From the NCBI GenBank assembly GCA_023423975.1, contig JAFAEO010000063.1:62001-126000 (forward strand): a stretch of DNA of 64,000 nt, given 5' to 3'. Within the stretch, counting starts at the first letter, position 1. Each line of letters starts with the position of its first letter. The notes below the pieces were generated by a model that was given only the letters and a program-made list of their open reading frames with translations, was not told the DNA's origin and did no database searches. Made by a program: the position numbers and the translations under genes. Shown piece by piece: positions 44,415 through 53,307 of the stretch. Source of the stretch: Pseudomonadota bacterium (lineage in GTDB: Bacteria; Pseudomonadota; Gammaproteobacteria; Burkholderiales; Burkholderiaceae_B).

Positions 44415-46112
44415 TTATGGCAGTCCGCTCACATCCAGGCTCTTCGGATACTGGACGGAGAATTTCAGAAGCACTGTGCGCTCCTCTGCCGCTTCCAGGG
44501 TCAGCTTCTGCTCGTACCGGCCATCACCCTTGAGCGCGATGCCGCTGCCGGTAGGTTCGAGCCGCTTGATATCAATTTTTTCATCCCCTGAGACCGGAAA
44601 CCGGTCGTGCAATATCAACTGAACCGGCTGCTTACGATTATTACGAATGATGGTTTTGTACTCGTAAGTCAGGCGGGCGCCACTACCGGTCAGACCTGTG
44701 GATTCGCTAAAACGCTGCAAAGGTTCCCGCTTGACCGAAATGGCCTGGTCCACGCCCATTGCCAGTTCCAGTTGCTCTTTGGGGAAAACAGTCTTCATGT
44801 CGGATGCGGCAATGAATTCATTATCAAAAAAAGCATTGACGTTACCGGCCAGCAAAGGAAAATCTTTACCATTGTTCATTTTGACTGTGGCAAATACGGC
44901 AGGTGCTTCAGAGGGAACAAGTTCATAAGATAGCTCGGCCGTTTCCGTCAATATGGTCAGTGGCACACGCTGTTGCTGCCCGCCGGTTTTGATCGTCTGC
45001 TTGCCTGGCACCTCGAAGGTGGTGTTGGTTGCGCTGGTCTGAGTATTTGCAGACACATAGCTAGCGGCGTCCGCCATCTCCATCGCAGGCGCTGCGCCAG
45101 CTGCCATTGCAGATTGGCGGGCACTTCTTCGTGCCATGGGGGCTGGTGCGGGCGGTGCCGCCACATCCACCCGCCATGGCTCCAAGTGCGGCAGCGAGAC
45201 GCCGGTTACCGGCTGCGCGGTAGACAAGGTGATGACCACATCTGACCAGTCTTCGGATGTATCCTGGCTGATCTGGCCAAAGTAATTCAGGGAGAGTTTT
45301 CCCGTAGTTGAATCATATCTTGCATCATAGACCGGCGACCAGGCGGCCCCGGCAACCACATAACTGAGCGCACTGTTGATGGTTGAAGGTTCAGTAGCAC
45401 GCAGCGCTACTACGACTTTGCGCGTTTCGCTGTCAGCACTTTGAGCCAGTTGCGCTTTGCGTTGCGTCAGCACTTGAAGGCGGGCCAGCAACTGCTCCTT
45501 TTCCTGCAGATGACCGCGTCGCGTTTGCATGGCCTTGACCAGGTGCTCACCGGTAAATGACATCAGGCCAATAAAAGCATCCTGCGACAACGGTGGCACG
45601 TCGCGAATTTGCACGCTGTGTCCGTTCTGGTAATTGCGGATGAAACTGATCTGATTGTCGTCTACCTTGATCTGATCTTCCAGCCGGGCTATCTGCTGCT
45701 CCAGTGCATCAATCTGGGCGGCCACGTCATTGACCCCGCTAGATGCATTCGTCTGACGAACATCCGGCGTACTGGAAACATGCAGAATCTGCACGCCCGC
45801 GCCTGTCGCATTGGCATTGAACTGCAGCGAATTTTCATCTATGTCGGCCGGAAGATTGGCAAAGACCAGTTCATGCTCGCCGGCCGGAATGGCCTGGCTT
45901 GCCACACGATAAACCAGCGCCCGATCCGGGTATACCGTCACTTTCTCGATATGGGAGTCGGCATTGATGGTCTCGGCAAACACAAGCGGCAAATGCAATG
46001 CGAATAGTAGCGTGCCGGCAACGATCCGCTTTTGTAATCGGTATTCCGGATAGTCTGCACGGCCGCTATTACGCTTACGTGACAGGCTACATTGAAAAAG
46101 TTGTACGCTCAT
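44415..46112 (-). CDS. MuiA-like DUF4139 secreted protein
   Basis: The 565-residue protein resembles the mucoidy inhibitor A family. After an unusually long basic N-terminus comes a signal-like helix (RIVAGTLLFALHLPLVFA, residues 29-46), an N-terminal DUF4140 domain (IEKVTVYPDRALVYR), a coiled coil around residues 130-215, and the DUF4139 beta-rich domain from about 230 (AAWSPVYDARYDSTTGKLSL). A Met/Ala-rich linker lies near 320-370. A role in capsule or mucoidy control is suggested only by the family name. An 8-bp repeat array lies about 270 bases upstream of its start codon. Confidence 0.82.
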   Translation of the reverse strand: MSVQLFQCSLSRKRNSGRADYPEYRLQKRIVAGTLLFALHLPLVFAETINADSHIEKVTVYPDRALVYRVASQAIPAGEHELVFANLPADIDENSLQFNANATGAGVQILHVSSTPDVRQTNASSGVNDVAAQIDALEQQIARLEDQIKVDDNQISFIRNYQNGHSVQIRDVPPLSQDAFIGLMSFTGEHLVKAMQTRRGHLQEKEQLLARLQVLTQRKAQLAQSADSETRKVVVALRATEPSTINSALSYVVAGAAWSPVYDARYDSTTGKLSLNYFGQISQDTSEDWSDVVITLSTAQPVTGVSLPHLEPWRVDVAAPPAPAPMARRSARQSAMAAGAAPAMEMADAASYVSANTQTSATNTTFEVPGKQTIKTGGQQQRVPLTILTETAELSYELVPSEAPAVFATVKMNNGKDFPLLAGNVNAFFDNEFIAASDMKTVFPKEQLELAMGVDQAISVKREPLQRFSESTGLTGSGARLTYEYKTIIRNNRKQPVQLILHDRFPVSGDEKIDIKRLEPTGSGIALKGDGRYEQKLTLEAAEERTVLLKFSVQYPKSLDVSGLP

Positions 46113-46691
46113 AAATGCTCTCCCGAAGTCTTATCCGAAATAATAACCGAGGTTAAGGTCAATCGCGTTCAAGCTGCAGTCAAATGATGTACGTAATTGC
46201 ATATCCCCTTAGGTCACGGACGATAAGCAAGGCTTACGACACAGCTGGTGTAACATGTTTTGGTCGTGAAAAGCCTGACGGGCTTCATGCAAGAATATCC
46301 GATGGCAGATGGAAACGGAAGGACTCAAAAGCCAGAAAACTGGAAAGCCAGAACAGAAAAAACGAAAGGGGGAACAATCGAATTGAAGATTTGAAGATTT
46401 GAAGATTTGAAGATTTGAAGATTTGAAGATTTGAAGAAATGAAGAAATGAAGAAATGAAGATTTGAAGAAATGAAGATTTGAAGAAATGAAGAAATGAAG
46501 AAATGAAGAAATGAAGAAATGAAGAAATGAAGAAATGAAGAAATGAAGAAAGGAAGAAATGAAGAAATGAAGAAAGGAAGAAAGCGAGGAAAAACGTTGT
46601 GGCGTGCACAAACTTACGGGCAGGTTCGGCAACAGTGCAACATCAGGAGCCGGCGTGATGATGTAACCGCGCTATCGATGCGCGCCCGGGT
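46113..46691. other. Region between recO and muiA-like gene
   Basis: About 580 bases without a credible gene, dominated by the octanucleotide array. Minus-strand frames are open through the array only because its units contain no stop codon on that strand. Confidence 0.6.
46385..46584. repeat. Octanucleotide tandem array, 25 units
   Basis: Exactly 200 bases consist of 25 head-to-tail 8-base units with no indel: six GAAGATTT, three GAAGAAAT, GAAGATTT, GAAGAAAT, GAAGATTT, eight GAAGAAAT, GAAGAAAG, two GAAGAAAT and two GAAGAAAG. Three unit variants arranged in blocks point to slippage and unequal exchange. The unit length is not a multiple of three. It lies upstream of the MuiA-like gene and just after the recO stop codon. 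Confidence 0.97.
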
Positions 46692-47279
46692 TTAATACTG
46701 TTTAAGCGACAACAATACGTTTCGCGTCATCAGTGGTCTTTTTTCCAGATGCTCGTCAATGCGTTCGCGCAGCATGCGCCGCAAGCCGGGTTCAACTGCA
46801 GGTTCGTCAAAATCAGGGCGAGCGCCCGGGACCCCATAACCGGTTTCTTGCAGCAAGGTCCATTCAAACCGGCGCAACGACCCCGAAGCGCGCTCGCCGA
46901 GAGCAAGTTGCTGCAAAGCCTCGCAGTAGGCGTCAAATAACTGCGGGTGCGCGTCTTCGCCTGGCAGCATACGAATCAACAACTCGTTCATATACCAGGC
47001 CGACATCAGGGACTTGCCGGTCAGGCCATGCAGGCCGGCCAGTTCGGCGCGAGTGAGCGTTTTGACTTCGCCCTGCCCCGACCATGACACCAGCAAGGGC
47101 TCGAATGCCGACAGCACCGGGCGCAGCACCGAATACGGTCGCTTGGCCCCTTTGGCCACTACGGTCACGATGCCGTAATCGCGTGCAAACAACCGGGCAA
47201 TCAGCGAAGACTCGCTCCAGGCGGTGGCCTGCAACAGATAGGCGCCCGCATCCTGTACCCGACTGCCACGTTTACTCAT
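46692..47279 (-). CDS. recO: DNA repair protein RecO (short form)
   Basis: The 195-residue protein is RecO, which loads RecA with RecR and anneals SSB-coated strands. The N-terminal OB domain (AYLLQATAWSESSLIARLFARDYGIVTVVAKGAK) and the helical part (YMNELLIRMLPGEDAHPQLFDAYCEAL, LRRFEWTLLQETGYGV) are clear. Compared with E. coli RecO (242 residues) about 40 residues are missing after GYGV, before LRRMLRERIDEHL. The ATG at 47279 overlaps the era stop by eight bases. The pdxJ and acpS genes that often follow are absent. Confidence 0.88.
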   Translation of the reverse strand: MSKRGSRVQDAGAYLLQATAWSESSLIARLFARDYGIVTVVAKGAKRPYSVLRPVLSAFEPLLVSWSGQGEVKTLTRAELAGLHGLTGKSLMSAWYMNELLIRMLPGEDAHPQLFDAYCEALQQLALGERASGSLRRFEWTLLQETGYGVPGARPDFDEPAVEPGLRRMLRERIDEHLEKRPLMTRNVLLSLKQY

Positions 47280-48201
47280 AGCCCAGATCGCGCAGGGCAC
47301 TTTCCTTTTCCGACCAGCCCTTGCGCACTTTGATATAAATTTCGAGAAACACCGGCTTGTCCAGCAAGGCAGAAATATCCTGGCGGGCCTCGGTGGCAAT
47401 ACGTTTCATATGTGTGCCTTTGGCGCCCAGCAAAATCGGCTTGTGCGTTTCGCGCTCCACGACTACGCACGCTGCAATGCGCGCTGCATTCTCATCTTCG
47501 TCCCATTGCTCAATGACCACAGTACATGCGTACGGCAATTCATCGCCTACCAGACGGAAGATTTTCTCGCGTATCAACTCAGCAGCAATAAACCGGATTG
47601 GCCTGTCGGTCAGCGCGTCTTCTTCAAACATGAACTCGCCCTCGGGCAGCCGCTGTTCAATCTCGGCGAGCAAGGTATCGAGCTGCACACCTTTGACTGA
47701 GCTGACCGGCACCACAGCATCGTAGGCGAACTTGCCCATGATGCGCCCCACGAAATCGAACAGGTCATTTTTGTTCTTGAGCATATCAACTTTGCTGACA
47801 GCCAGAATGCATTTTTTCGCTACCGGCAGCAAAGGCACAATCTGCTCGTCGCCGGCAGACCATTTGCCCGCCTCGACCACATGAACAATAACGTCCACAT
47901 CGGCCAGCGCCTGCGTGACAACCCTGTTCATCATGCGGTTCATTGTCCCGCCATGGCGGGTCTGAAAGCCAGGCGTGTCAACAAAGACGAACTGCGTCTT
48001 GTCACGCGTGAGCACGCCATGAATACGGTGCCGGGTGGTTTGCGCTTTGCGCGATACAATAGATATCTTGCTGCCGATCAGTGCGTTGGTCAGCGTGGAC
48101 TTGCCCACGTTGGGACGCCCGACAACCGCGATAAAGCCGGTTTTTGACGGACTGCTTTGCGCACCGTCGCCTTCGGTTGGCACAATAGGTTCCTGACTCA
48201 T
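47272..48201 (-). CDS. era: GTPase Era
   Basis: The 309-residue GTPase binds 16S rRNA and helps mature the small subunit. G1 GRPNVGKST, G3 DTPGFQ and G4 SKVD motifs lie in the N-terminal domain, and the C-terminal KH domain includes ILLGAKGTHMKRIATEARQDI. The start overlaps the rnc stop as ATGA. RNase III and Era act in the same ribosome-maturation path, which the coupling reflects. Confidence 0.96.
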   Translation of the reverse strand: MSQEPIVPTEGDGAQSSPSKTGFIAVVGRPNVGKSTLTNALIGSKISIVSRKAQTTRHRIHGVLTRDKTQFVFVDTPGFQTRHGGTMNRMMNRVVTQALADVDVIVHVVEAGKWSAGDEQIVPLLPVAKKCILAVSKVDMLKNKNDLFDFVGRIMGKFAYDAVVPVSSVKGVQLDTLLAEIEQRLPEGEFMFEEDALTDRPIRFIAAELIREKIFRLVGDELPYACTVVIEQWDEDENAARIAACVVVERETHKPILLGAKGTHMKRIATEARQDISALLDKPVFLEIYIKVRKGWSEKESALRDLGYE

Positions 48202-48950
48202 TTTTTCTCCTGTTCGACGGCGACCGGCAAGGTCAGTTGTGATACCTTGCGCACCCGCTTTTTGGCGTTGCCTTTGGGCAATACCTTTTCCAGGGCATCC
48301 AGCATTTTGCGCGCTGCGGCCTGTTCGGCTGCGCGACGGCTGCTGCCACTGGCCTGACTACGCATATCCAGCTCCGCGATAAAGCATTCGACCTCGAATT
48401 GCTGGTCGTGAGCAGCGCCGCTGGTGGCGACAACGTTATATACGGGCAGGGCAAACTTGCGACCCTGCAACACTTCCTGCAGCAGGGTTTTGGCGTCTTT
48501 GCCCAGCGTATTGAAGTCAACCGAATCGAGCAACGGCGTATAGAGCCCTTCAATTACCGCCTGCACCGATGGTACATCACTGTCCAGATAGACCGCGGCA
48601 AAAATAGCCTCCAGGGCATCGGCCAGTATCGAAGGACGACGAAATCCGCCGCTCTTAAGTTCACCTTCGCCCAGCCGCAAAAACTGCGGCAATTCGAGCC
48701 GGTGTGCAATATCGGCCAGGGTTGCCTGCTTGACCAGACTTGCGCGAATCCGGGATAAATCCCCTTCGTCCTCACGCTGCAATCGATGAAACAGAATGGC
48801 CGCCACAGTGAAATTAAGGATGGAATCGCCCAGAAACTCGAACCGCTCATTGTGCGTCGCGCTGTGGCTGCGATGCGTGAGCGCCTGAACCAACAGGCGC
48901 TGATCCTTGAATTGGTATCCGAGCAGTCTTTCCAGTCTTGACAGGTTCAT
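48198..48950 (-). CDS. rnc: Ribonuclease III
   Basis: The 250-residue enzyme cuts double-stranded RNA, including rRNA precursors. The catalytic signature NERFEFLGDSILNF lies near residues 35-48, with a C-terminal double-stranded-RNA-binding domain (about 155-225) and a basic tail. The ATG at 48950 overlaps the lepB stop as TGATG; a GTG one codon earlier is also possible. It is followed by era with an ATGA overlap. Confidence 0.96.
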   Translation of the reverse strand: MNLSRLERLLGYQFKDQRLLVQALTHRSHSATHNERFEFLGDSILNFTVAAILFHRLQREDEGDLSRIRASLVKQATLADIAHRLELPQFLRLGEGELKSGGFRRPSILADALEAIFAAVYLDSDVPSVQAVIEGLYTPLLDSVDFNTLGKDAKTLLQEVLQGRKFALPVYNVVATSGAAHDQQFEVECFIAELDMRSQASGSSRRAAEQAAARKMLDALEKVLPKGNAKKRVRKVSQLTLPVAVEQEKK

Positions 48951-49756
48951 CACTTAAAGGAACCAATGCGACTCAGATCGCCGAAGTTCATCCAGATGAA
49001 AAATGCCTTGCCCACAATATTGCGGTCAGGCACGAAGCCCCAGTATCGACTGTCCTCGCTGTTGTCCCGATTATCGCCCATCACAAAGTACTGGCCTTCG
49101 GGTACCTTACAACGGAAATCCGTGCCCTTATATTCGCAGTTTTCCCTGCCCGGAAAATTTGTCATGCCAAGCAACGCGCCCATGCCCGGCATATTCAGAA
49201 TGGCATGTTCATGTTCACCCAGCTTTTCTTCAAGCGCTTCTGGCGTGCCGCTTTGCTGTGATGGATTTACATAAGGTCCGATACGCGTGATCGGCACGGG
49301 TTGCCCATTAATGCTCAGGCGCTTGTTCTGGTAGAGCACCTCGTCGCCCGGTACACCGACCACCCGTTTGATGAAATCCATGTCCGGATTGACCGGATAG
49401 CGAAACACCATCACGTCGCCACGTTGCGGCGTATTGATCGGAATAATTTTCTGATCGATGATGGGCAGGCGGATGCCGTAGGTAAACTTGTTCACCAGGA
49501 TCATGTCGCCGTTCTGCAATGTCGGCAGCATGGAGCCTGACGGAATCCGGAACGGCTCAAACAGAAACGAACGCAGGACAAAGACAAACAGAATGACCGG
49601 AAAAAAGCTCAGCGAGTACTCGATCCACCAGGGGCGGTGCGCCTGCTCGTCCTGGCCATACTGGGCCACCCGCCGCTTGCGAAAAACAAGGACATCAAGC
49701 AGCTTTACCAGGCCTGTAATCACCAGCAATACAAACAGGATCAATGCAAAATTCAT
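48950..49756 (-). CDS. lepB: Signal peptidase I
   Basis: The 268-residue membrane protease removes signal peptides from exported proteins. Two N-terminal hydrophobic segments precede the catalytic Ser in RIPSGSMLPTLQNGD and the Lys in GDVMVFRYPVNPDMDFIKRVVG; box E appears as GDNRDNSEDSRYWGFV. It follows lepA after 11 bases and overlaps rnc by one base. Confidence 0.96.
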   Translation of the reverse strand: MNFALILFVLLVITGLVKLLDVLVFRKRRVAQYGQDEQAHRPWWIEYSLSFFPVILFVFVLRSFLFEPFRIPSGSMLPTLQNGDMILVNKFTYGIRLPIIDQKIIPINTPQRGDVMVFRYPVNPDMDFIKRVVGVPGDEVLYQNKRLSINGQPVPITRIGPYVNPSQQSGTPEALEEKLGEHEHAILNMPGMGALLGMTNFPGRENCEYKGTDFRCKVPEGQYFVMGDNRDNSEDSRYWGFVPDRNIVGKAFFIWMNFGDLSRIGSFK

Positions 49757-49767
49757 CTTCTACTTCC

Positions 49768-51561
49768 TTATTTATCTTCAACCTGGAGAATGGCCAGGAA
49801 CGCTTCCTGTGGAATTTCCACACTGCCCACCTGTTTCATCCGCTTCTTACCTGCCTTTTGTTTTTCCAGCAGTTTTTTCTTACGCGAAATATCTCCACCA
49901 TAACACTTGGCAAGCACGTTCTTGCGCAGCGCCTTTACGTTTTCACGCGCAATAATTTCCGCACCAATGGCCGCCTGAATTGCAACATCGAACATCTGGC
50001 GCGGAATCAAGCCACGCATTTTCGAGACCACTTCGCGACCACGATAACGGGCGTTGGCGCGGTGCACTATCATGGACAGGGCATCAACTCGCTCGTTATT
50101 GATGAGCAGGTCGACCCGCACCACGTCGGCGGAACGATACTCGAGAAACTCGTAATCCATGGACGCATAGCCGCGCGATACGGACTTGAGCCGATCGAAA
50201 AAATCAAGCACGATCTCGGCCAGCGGTATTTCATAAACCAGATGTACCTGACGTCCGTGATAGCTCATGTTGATCTGGTTGCCGCGCTTGGCAATGCACA
50301 GGGTAATGACCGCACCGACATATTCTTGCGGCATGAACAGCGTTACCGAGACAATGGGTTCGCGGATATCGGCAATTTGCCCGACCTCAGGCATACGCGA
50401 CGGGCTTTCGATGGTCAGTATTTCGCCATCGTTGCGCTCAACCTCATAGACCACCGTGGGCGCGGTAGTGATGATGTCCATGTCGAATTCGCGCTCAAGC
50501 CGTTCCTGCACGATTTCCATGTGCAGCAGCCCCAGAAAGCCGCAACGAAAGCCAAAGCCCAGCGCCTGCGATACCTCGGGTTCGAACATAAGCGAGGAAT
50601 CGTTCAGGCGCAATTTTTCAAGCGAATCGCGCAACTGGTCATATTCGCTGCTTTCCACAGGATACAGGCCGGCAAATACTTGCGGCTTGACTTCCTTAAA
50701 ACCCGGCAACGGCGTGCTGGCCGGTTTGCCGGCAAGGGTAATGGTGTCGCCTACCTTGGCATCGGCCAGTTCCTTAATACCAGCAATAACAAAGCCCACC
50801 TCACCCGCTGACAGCAACTTGCGCGCTTCTGACTTGGGGGCAAACACCCCCAGCTGTTCACACAAGTGGGTTGCACCGGTCGCCATGAACAGAATCTTGT
50901 CCTTGGGTCGCAATACCCCGTTCTTGATTCGCACCAGCATGACCACGCCGACGTAATTGTCGAACCAGGAATCGATAATCAGGGCCTGCAAAGGGTCATC
51001 GACATTACCGACAGGTGGCGGCACCTTGGCCACGATCATTTCCAGGATTTCGTCAATGCCCACGCCGGTCTTGGCGCTGGCCTTGATGGCATCACTGGCG
51101 TCAATACCGATGACATCTTCGATTTCCTGGCGCGCTTCTTCTGGCTCAGCCGACGGCAGATCCATTTTATTGAGCACCGGCATCACTTCGACACCCAGTT
51201 CGATGGCGGTATAACAGTTCGCGACCGTTTGCGCCTCTACCCCCTGGGTGGCATCCACCACCAGCAGTGCGCCCTCACAGGCGGATAAAGAACGACTGAC
51301 CTCATAGGAAAAGTCCACATGTCCCGGCGTATCGATCAGGTTCAGGTTGTAGATTTTGCCATCGAGCGCCTTGTAGTGCAGCGCGGCGGTCTGGGCCTTG
51401 ATCGTGATGCCCCGCTCCCGCTCAATGTCCATGGAATCAAGAACCTGCTTGGACATCTCCCGGTCTGCCAATCCACCGCAACGGTGAATAAGGCGATCCG
51501 CGAGCGTGGATTTGCCGTGGTCAATATGGGCAATAATCGAGAAATTACGTATATGTTGCAT
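49768..51561 (-). CDS. lepA: Elongation factor 4 (LepA)
   Basis: The 597-residue translational GTPase assists ribosome function or assembly under stress. G-domain motifs IIAHIDHGKSTLADRL, DTPGHVDF and NKMDLPSA are present, followed by EF-G-like domains and the LepA-specific C-terminal domain (SMDYEFLEYRSADVVRVD). The ATG at 51561 gives the conserved MQHIRNFSIIAHIDHGKST start; frames upstream are not LepA-like. It pairs with lepB, as usual in proteobacteria. Confidence 0.97.
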   Translation of the reverse strand: MQHIRNFSIIAHIDHGKSTLADRLIHRCGGLADREMSKQVLDSMDIERERGITIKAQTAALHYKALDGKIYNLNLIDTPGHVDFSYEVSRSLSACEGALLVVDATQGVEAQTVANCYTAIELGVEVMPVLNKMDLPSAEPEEARQEIEDVIGIDASDAIKASAKTGVGIDEILEMIVAKVPPPVGNVDDPLQALIIDSWFDNYVGVVMLVRIKNGVLRPKDKILFMATGATHLCEQLGVFAPKSEARKLLSAGEVGFVIAGIKELADAKVGDTITLAGKPASTPLPGFKEVKPQVFAGLYPVESSEYDQLRDSLEKLRLNDSSLMFEPEVSQALGFGFRCGFLGLLHMEIVQERLEREFDMDIITTAPTVVYEVERNDGEILTIESPSRMPEVGQIADIREPIVSVTLFMPQEYVGAVITLCIAKRGNQINMSYHGRQVHLVYEIPLAEIVLDFFDRLKSVSRGYASMDYEFLEYRSADVVRVDLLINNERVDALSMIVHRANARYRGREVVSKMRGLIPRQMFDVAIQAAIGAEIIARENVKALRKNVLAKCYGGDISRKKKLLEKQKAGKKRMKQVGSVEIPQEAFLAILQVEDK

Positions 51562-51731
51562 AAAAAGCGCAAAAGTGCAGTGCTGGCGCAGACTCGCAAG
51601 AGTACGCACGCCTGTTCCACCACAGTAAGGATGCCAGCGGCATCGGGAATGGTTTGGCTGCAGAGCCTGCACCCGGACTGCGGTCCTGCTCGGACACGTC
51701 GCGAGCTGGCCTGTCACAGCGGTTCAGACTC

Positions 51732-51758
51732 AAAAAAAGGGGCGCATGAAGCGCCCCT
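51732..51758 (-). terminator. Terminator after the mucD gene
   Basis: On the minus strand AGGGGCGC and GCGCCCCT form an 8-bp stem with a five-base loop, followed by about seven T. It separates the rpoE-mucD part of the block from lepA-recO. Confidence 0.88.
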
Positions 51759-51782
51759 TGGCCTGCATATCGTATTGTAGCC

Positions 51783-53288
51783 TTATTTTGCAGGTGTTAC
51801 AGGTACCCACTGCGTTAAATTGTCACGCCGTACCAGCAGGGCCGCCGCCTTGCCTTTTTCAAGTTTGCCCACGATTTCTCGGAAATGCTGAACATCCTTC
51901 ACATCCTGGTTATTCAGCGCGAGAATCACATCACCTGGCTGGATGCTAGCTTCCAGCGCTGCGCCCTTGACGTCCTTGACCAGGACACCGCCCTTGATAC
52001 GCATGCGACTTTGCAGCGAAGACGGAACGGGTTCCACCACCAGCCCCAGACGATCAGCGCTGCCGGCATGCTCCTGGGGCTCGTTGCTATTGGCGGTATC
52101 GGACGGCGAACTTGGTATTTCCGCGATCCTGACCTTCAATGTCTCGTATTTACCACGGCGCCAAACTTCCAGCGAGGAGTCTGATTCCGGCTTGGTTTGT
52201 CCGACCAGGCGTGGCAGGTCCGACCATTTTTTCACATCAGCGCCATTGAACTTGGTAATGACATCGCCAGCCTGAACCCCCGCTTTGTCAGCAGGACCAC
52301 CCTGCTCGACGTTGCTGACCAGTGCACCGGCAGCCTTGGGTAGGCCTATGGCTTTTGCCACCTCTTCGCTTACTTCGCCAATCTGCACGCCAATACGACC
52401 ACGAGTCACCTTGCCGGTAGCCTTGAGCTGCTCAACCACACGCATGGCTTCGTCTATCGGAATAGACAGGGAAATACCCATGAACCCGCCGCTTTGCGAA
52501 ATGATCTGTGAATTGATACCTACCACTTCGCCGGACAGATTGATCAGCGGTCCGCCGGAATTGCCGGGGTTGACGGCAACGTCGGTTTGGATAAACGGCA
52601 GGTATTCCCCGGTATCACGATTGATGGCGCTCACAATCCCAGAAGTGACCGTGGAGTCCAGGCCAAAAGGCGAACCGATAGCCAAGACCCATTGGCCTTT
52701 TTTCAGCGTATTGGAGTCGCCGATTTTCAGCACGGGCAGGCTATCTGCCTGGATCTTGATCAGCGCGATATCGGTGCGCTTGTCGGTGCCAATCACTTTG
52801 GCCTGATATTCACGACCATCGTTCATGGTGACCGTGATTTTTGAGGCGCCATCGACCACGTGATTGTTGGTCATGATGTAGCCATCTTTGGAGATAATAA
52901 AGCCCGAGCCCACCCCGCGCGGTACGCTGCGCTCTTCGCCTTCGCCGCGAGGCGAGCGGTCCGAGCGCGGATCACGATCGCGTGGCGGCATGAAATCAGG
53001 ACCAAAGAAAAAGCGGAACAGGTCCTCGGGGCTGTCTCCCGGGCCAAAGCCCTGTGTGGGACGCGACGATATCTTTTCCATGGTGCGGATATTGACCACA
53101 GCGTTTTCAGTTGCCGCCACAATAGAGGTAAAGTCAGGCAGCGCAGTCACGGCGGTCGACGTCGGCACCGGAGCCGCAGGCGCATTCTGCGCCATGCCGG
53201 TATACGGTAGCAACACAGTCGCACTGCCCAGTCCGATCATTGCCGCGACGATAGCGGTCTGTAGCGGTTTTTTGACCTTGTTATTCAT
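51783..53288 (-). CDS. mucD: Periplasmic serine protease MucD/DegP type
   Basis: The 501-residue Do-type protease degrades misfolded periplasmic proteins. It has a signal peptide (cut near GMAQNAPA), a trypsin-like domain with His in TNNHVVDGA, Asp in DIALIKIQ and Ser in NPGNSGGPLIN, and two PDZ domains (about residues 280-375 and 410-495). A glycine- and arginine-rich acidic loop (RDPRSDRSPRGEGEERSVPR) precedes the active domain. It follows rseB by 19 bases, as MucD follows MucB in the Pseudomonas algU operon. Confidence 0.93.
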   Translation of the reverse strand: MNNKVKKPLQTAIVAAMIGLGSATVLLPYTGMAQNAPAAPVPTSTAVTALPDFTSIVAATENAVVNIRTMEKISSRPTQGFGPGDSPEDLFRFFFGPDFMPPRDRDPRSDRSPRGEGEERSVPRGVGSGFIISKDGYIMTNNHVVDGASKITVTMNDGREYQAKVIGTDKRTDIALIKIQADSLPVLKIGDSNTLKKGQWVLAIGSPFGLDSTVTSGIVSAINRDTGEYLPFIQTDVAVNPGNSGGPLINLSGEVVGINSQIISQSGGFMGISLSIPIDEAMRVVEQLKATGKVTRGRIGVQIGEVSEEVAKAIGLPKAAGALVSNVEQGGPADKAGVQAGDVITKFNGADVKKWSDLPRLVGQTKPESDSSLEVWRRGKYETLKVRIAEIPSSPSDTANSNEPQEHAGSADRLGLVVEPVPSSLQSRMRIKGGVLVKDVKGAALEASIQPGDVILALNNQDVKDVQHFREIVGKLEKGKAAALLVRRDNLTQWVPVTPAK

Positions 53289-53307
53289 GAGTAGCCCTTT
53301 TCAGTAT

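Noticed and set aside
46385..46584. Repeat array as a CRISPR locus
   Set aside because: Units are contiguous 8-mers with no spacers and no cas genes nearby.
46285..46632. 115-codon minus-strand frame with a repeated FLHFFISS pattern
   Set aside because: The frame is open only because the 8-base DNA repeat lacks stop codons on that strand; there is no ribosome-binding site or conserved start.
49744..50811. 355-codon plus-strand frame
   Set aside because: It lies wholly antisense to lepA, whose GTPase motifs and length are unambiguous.
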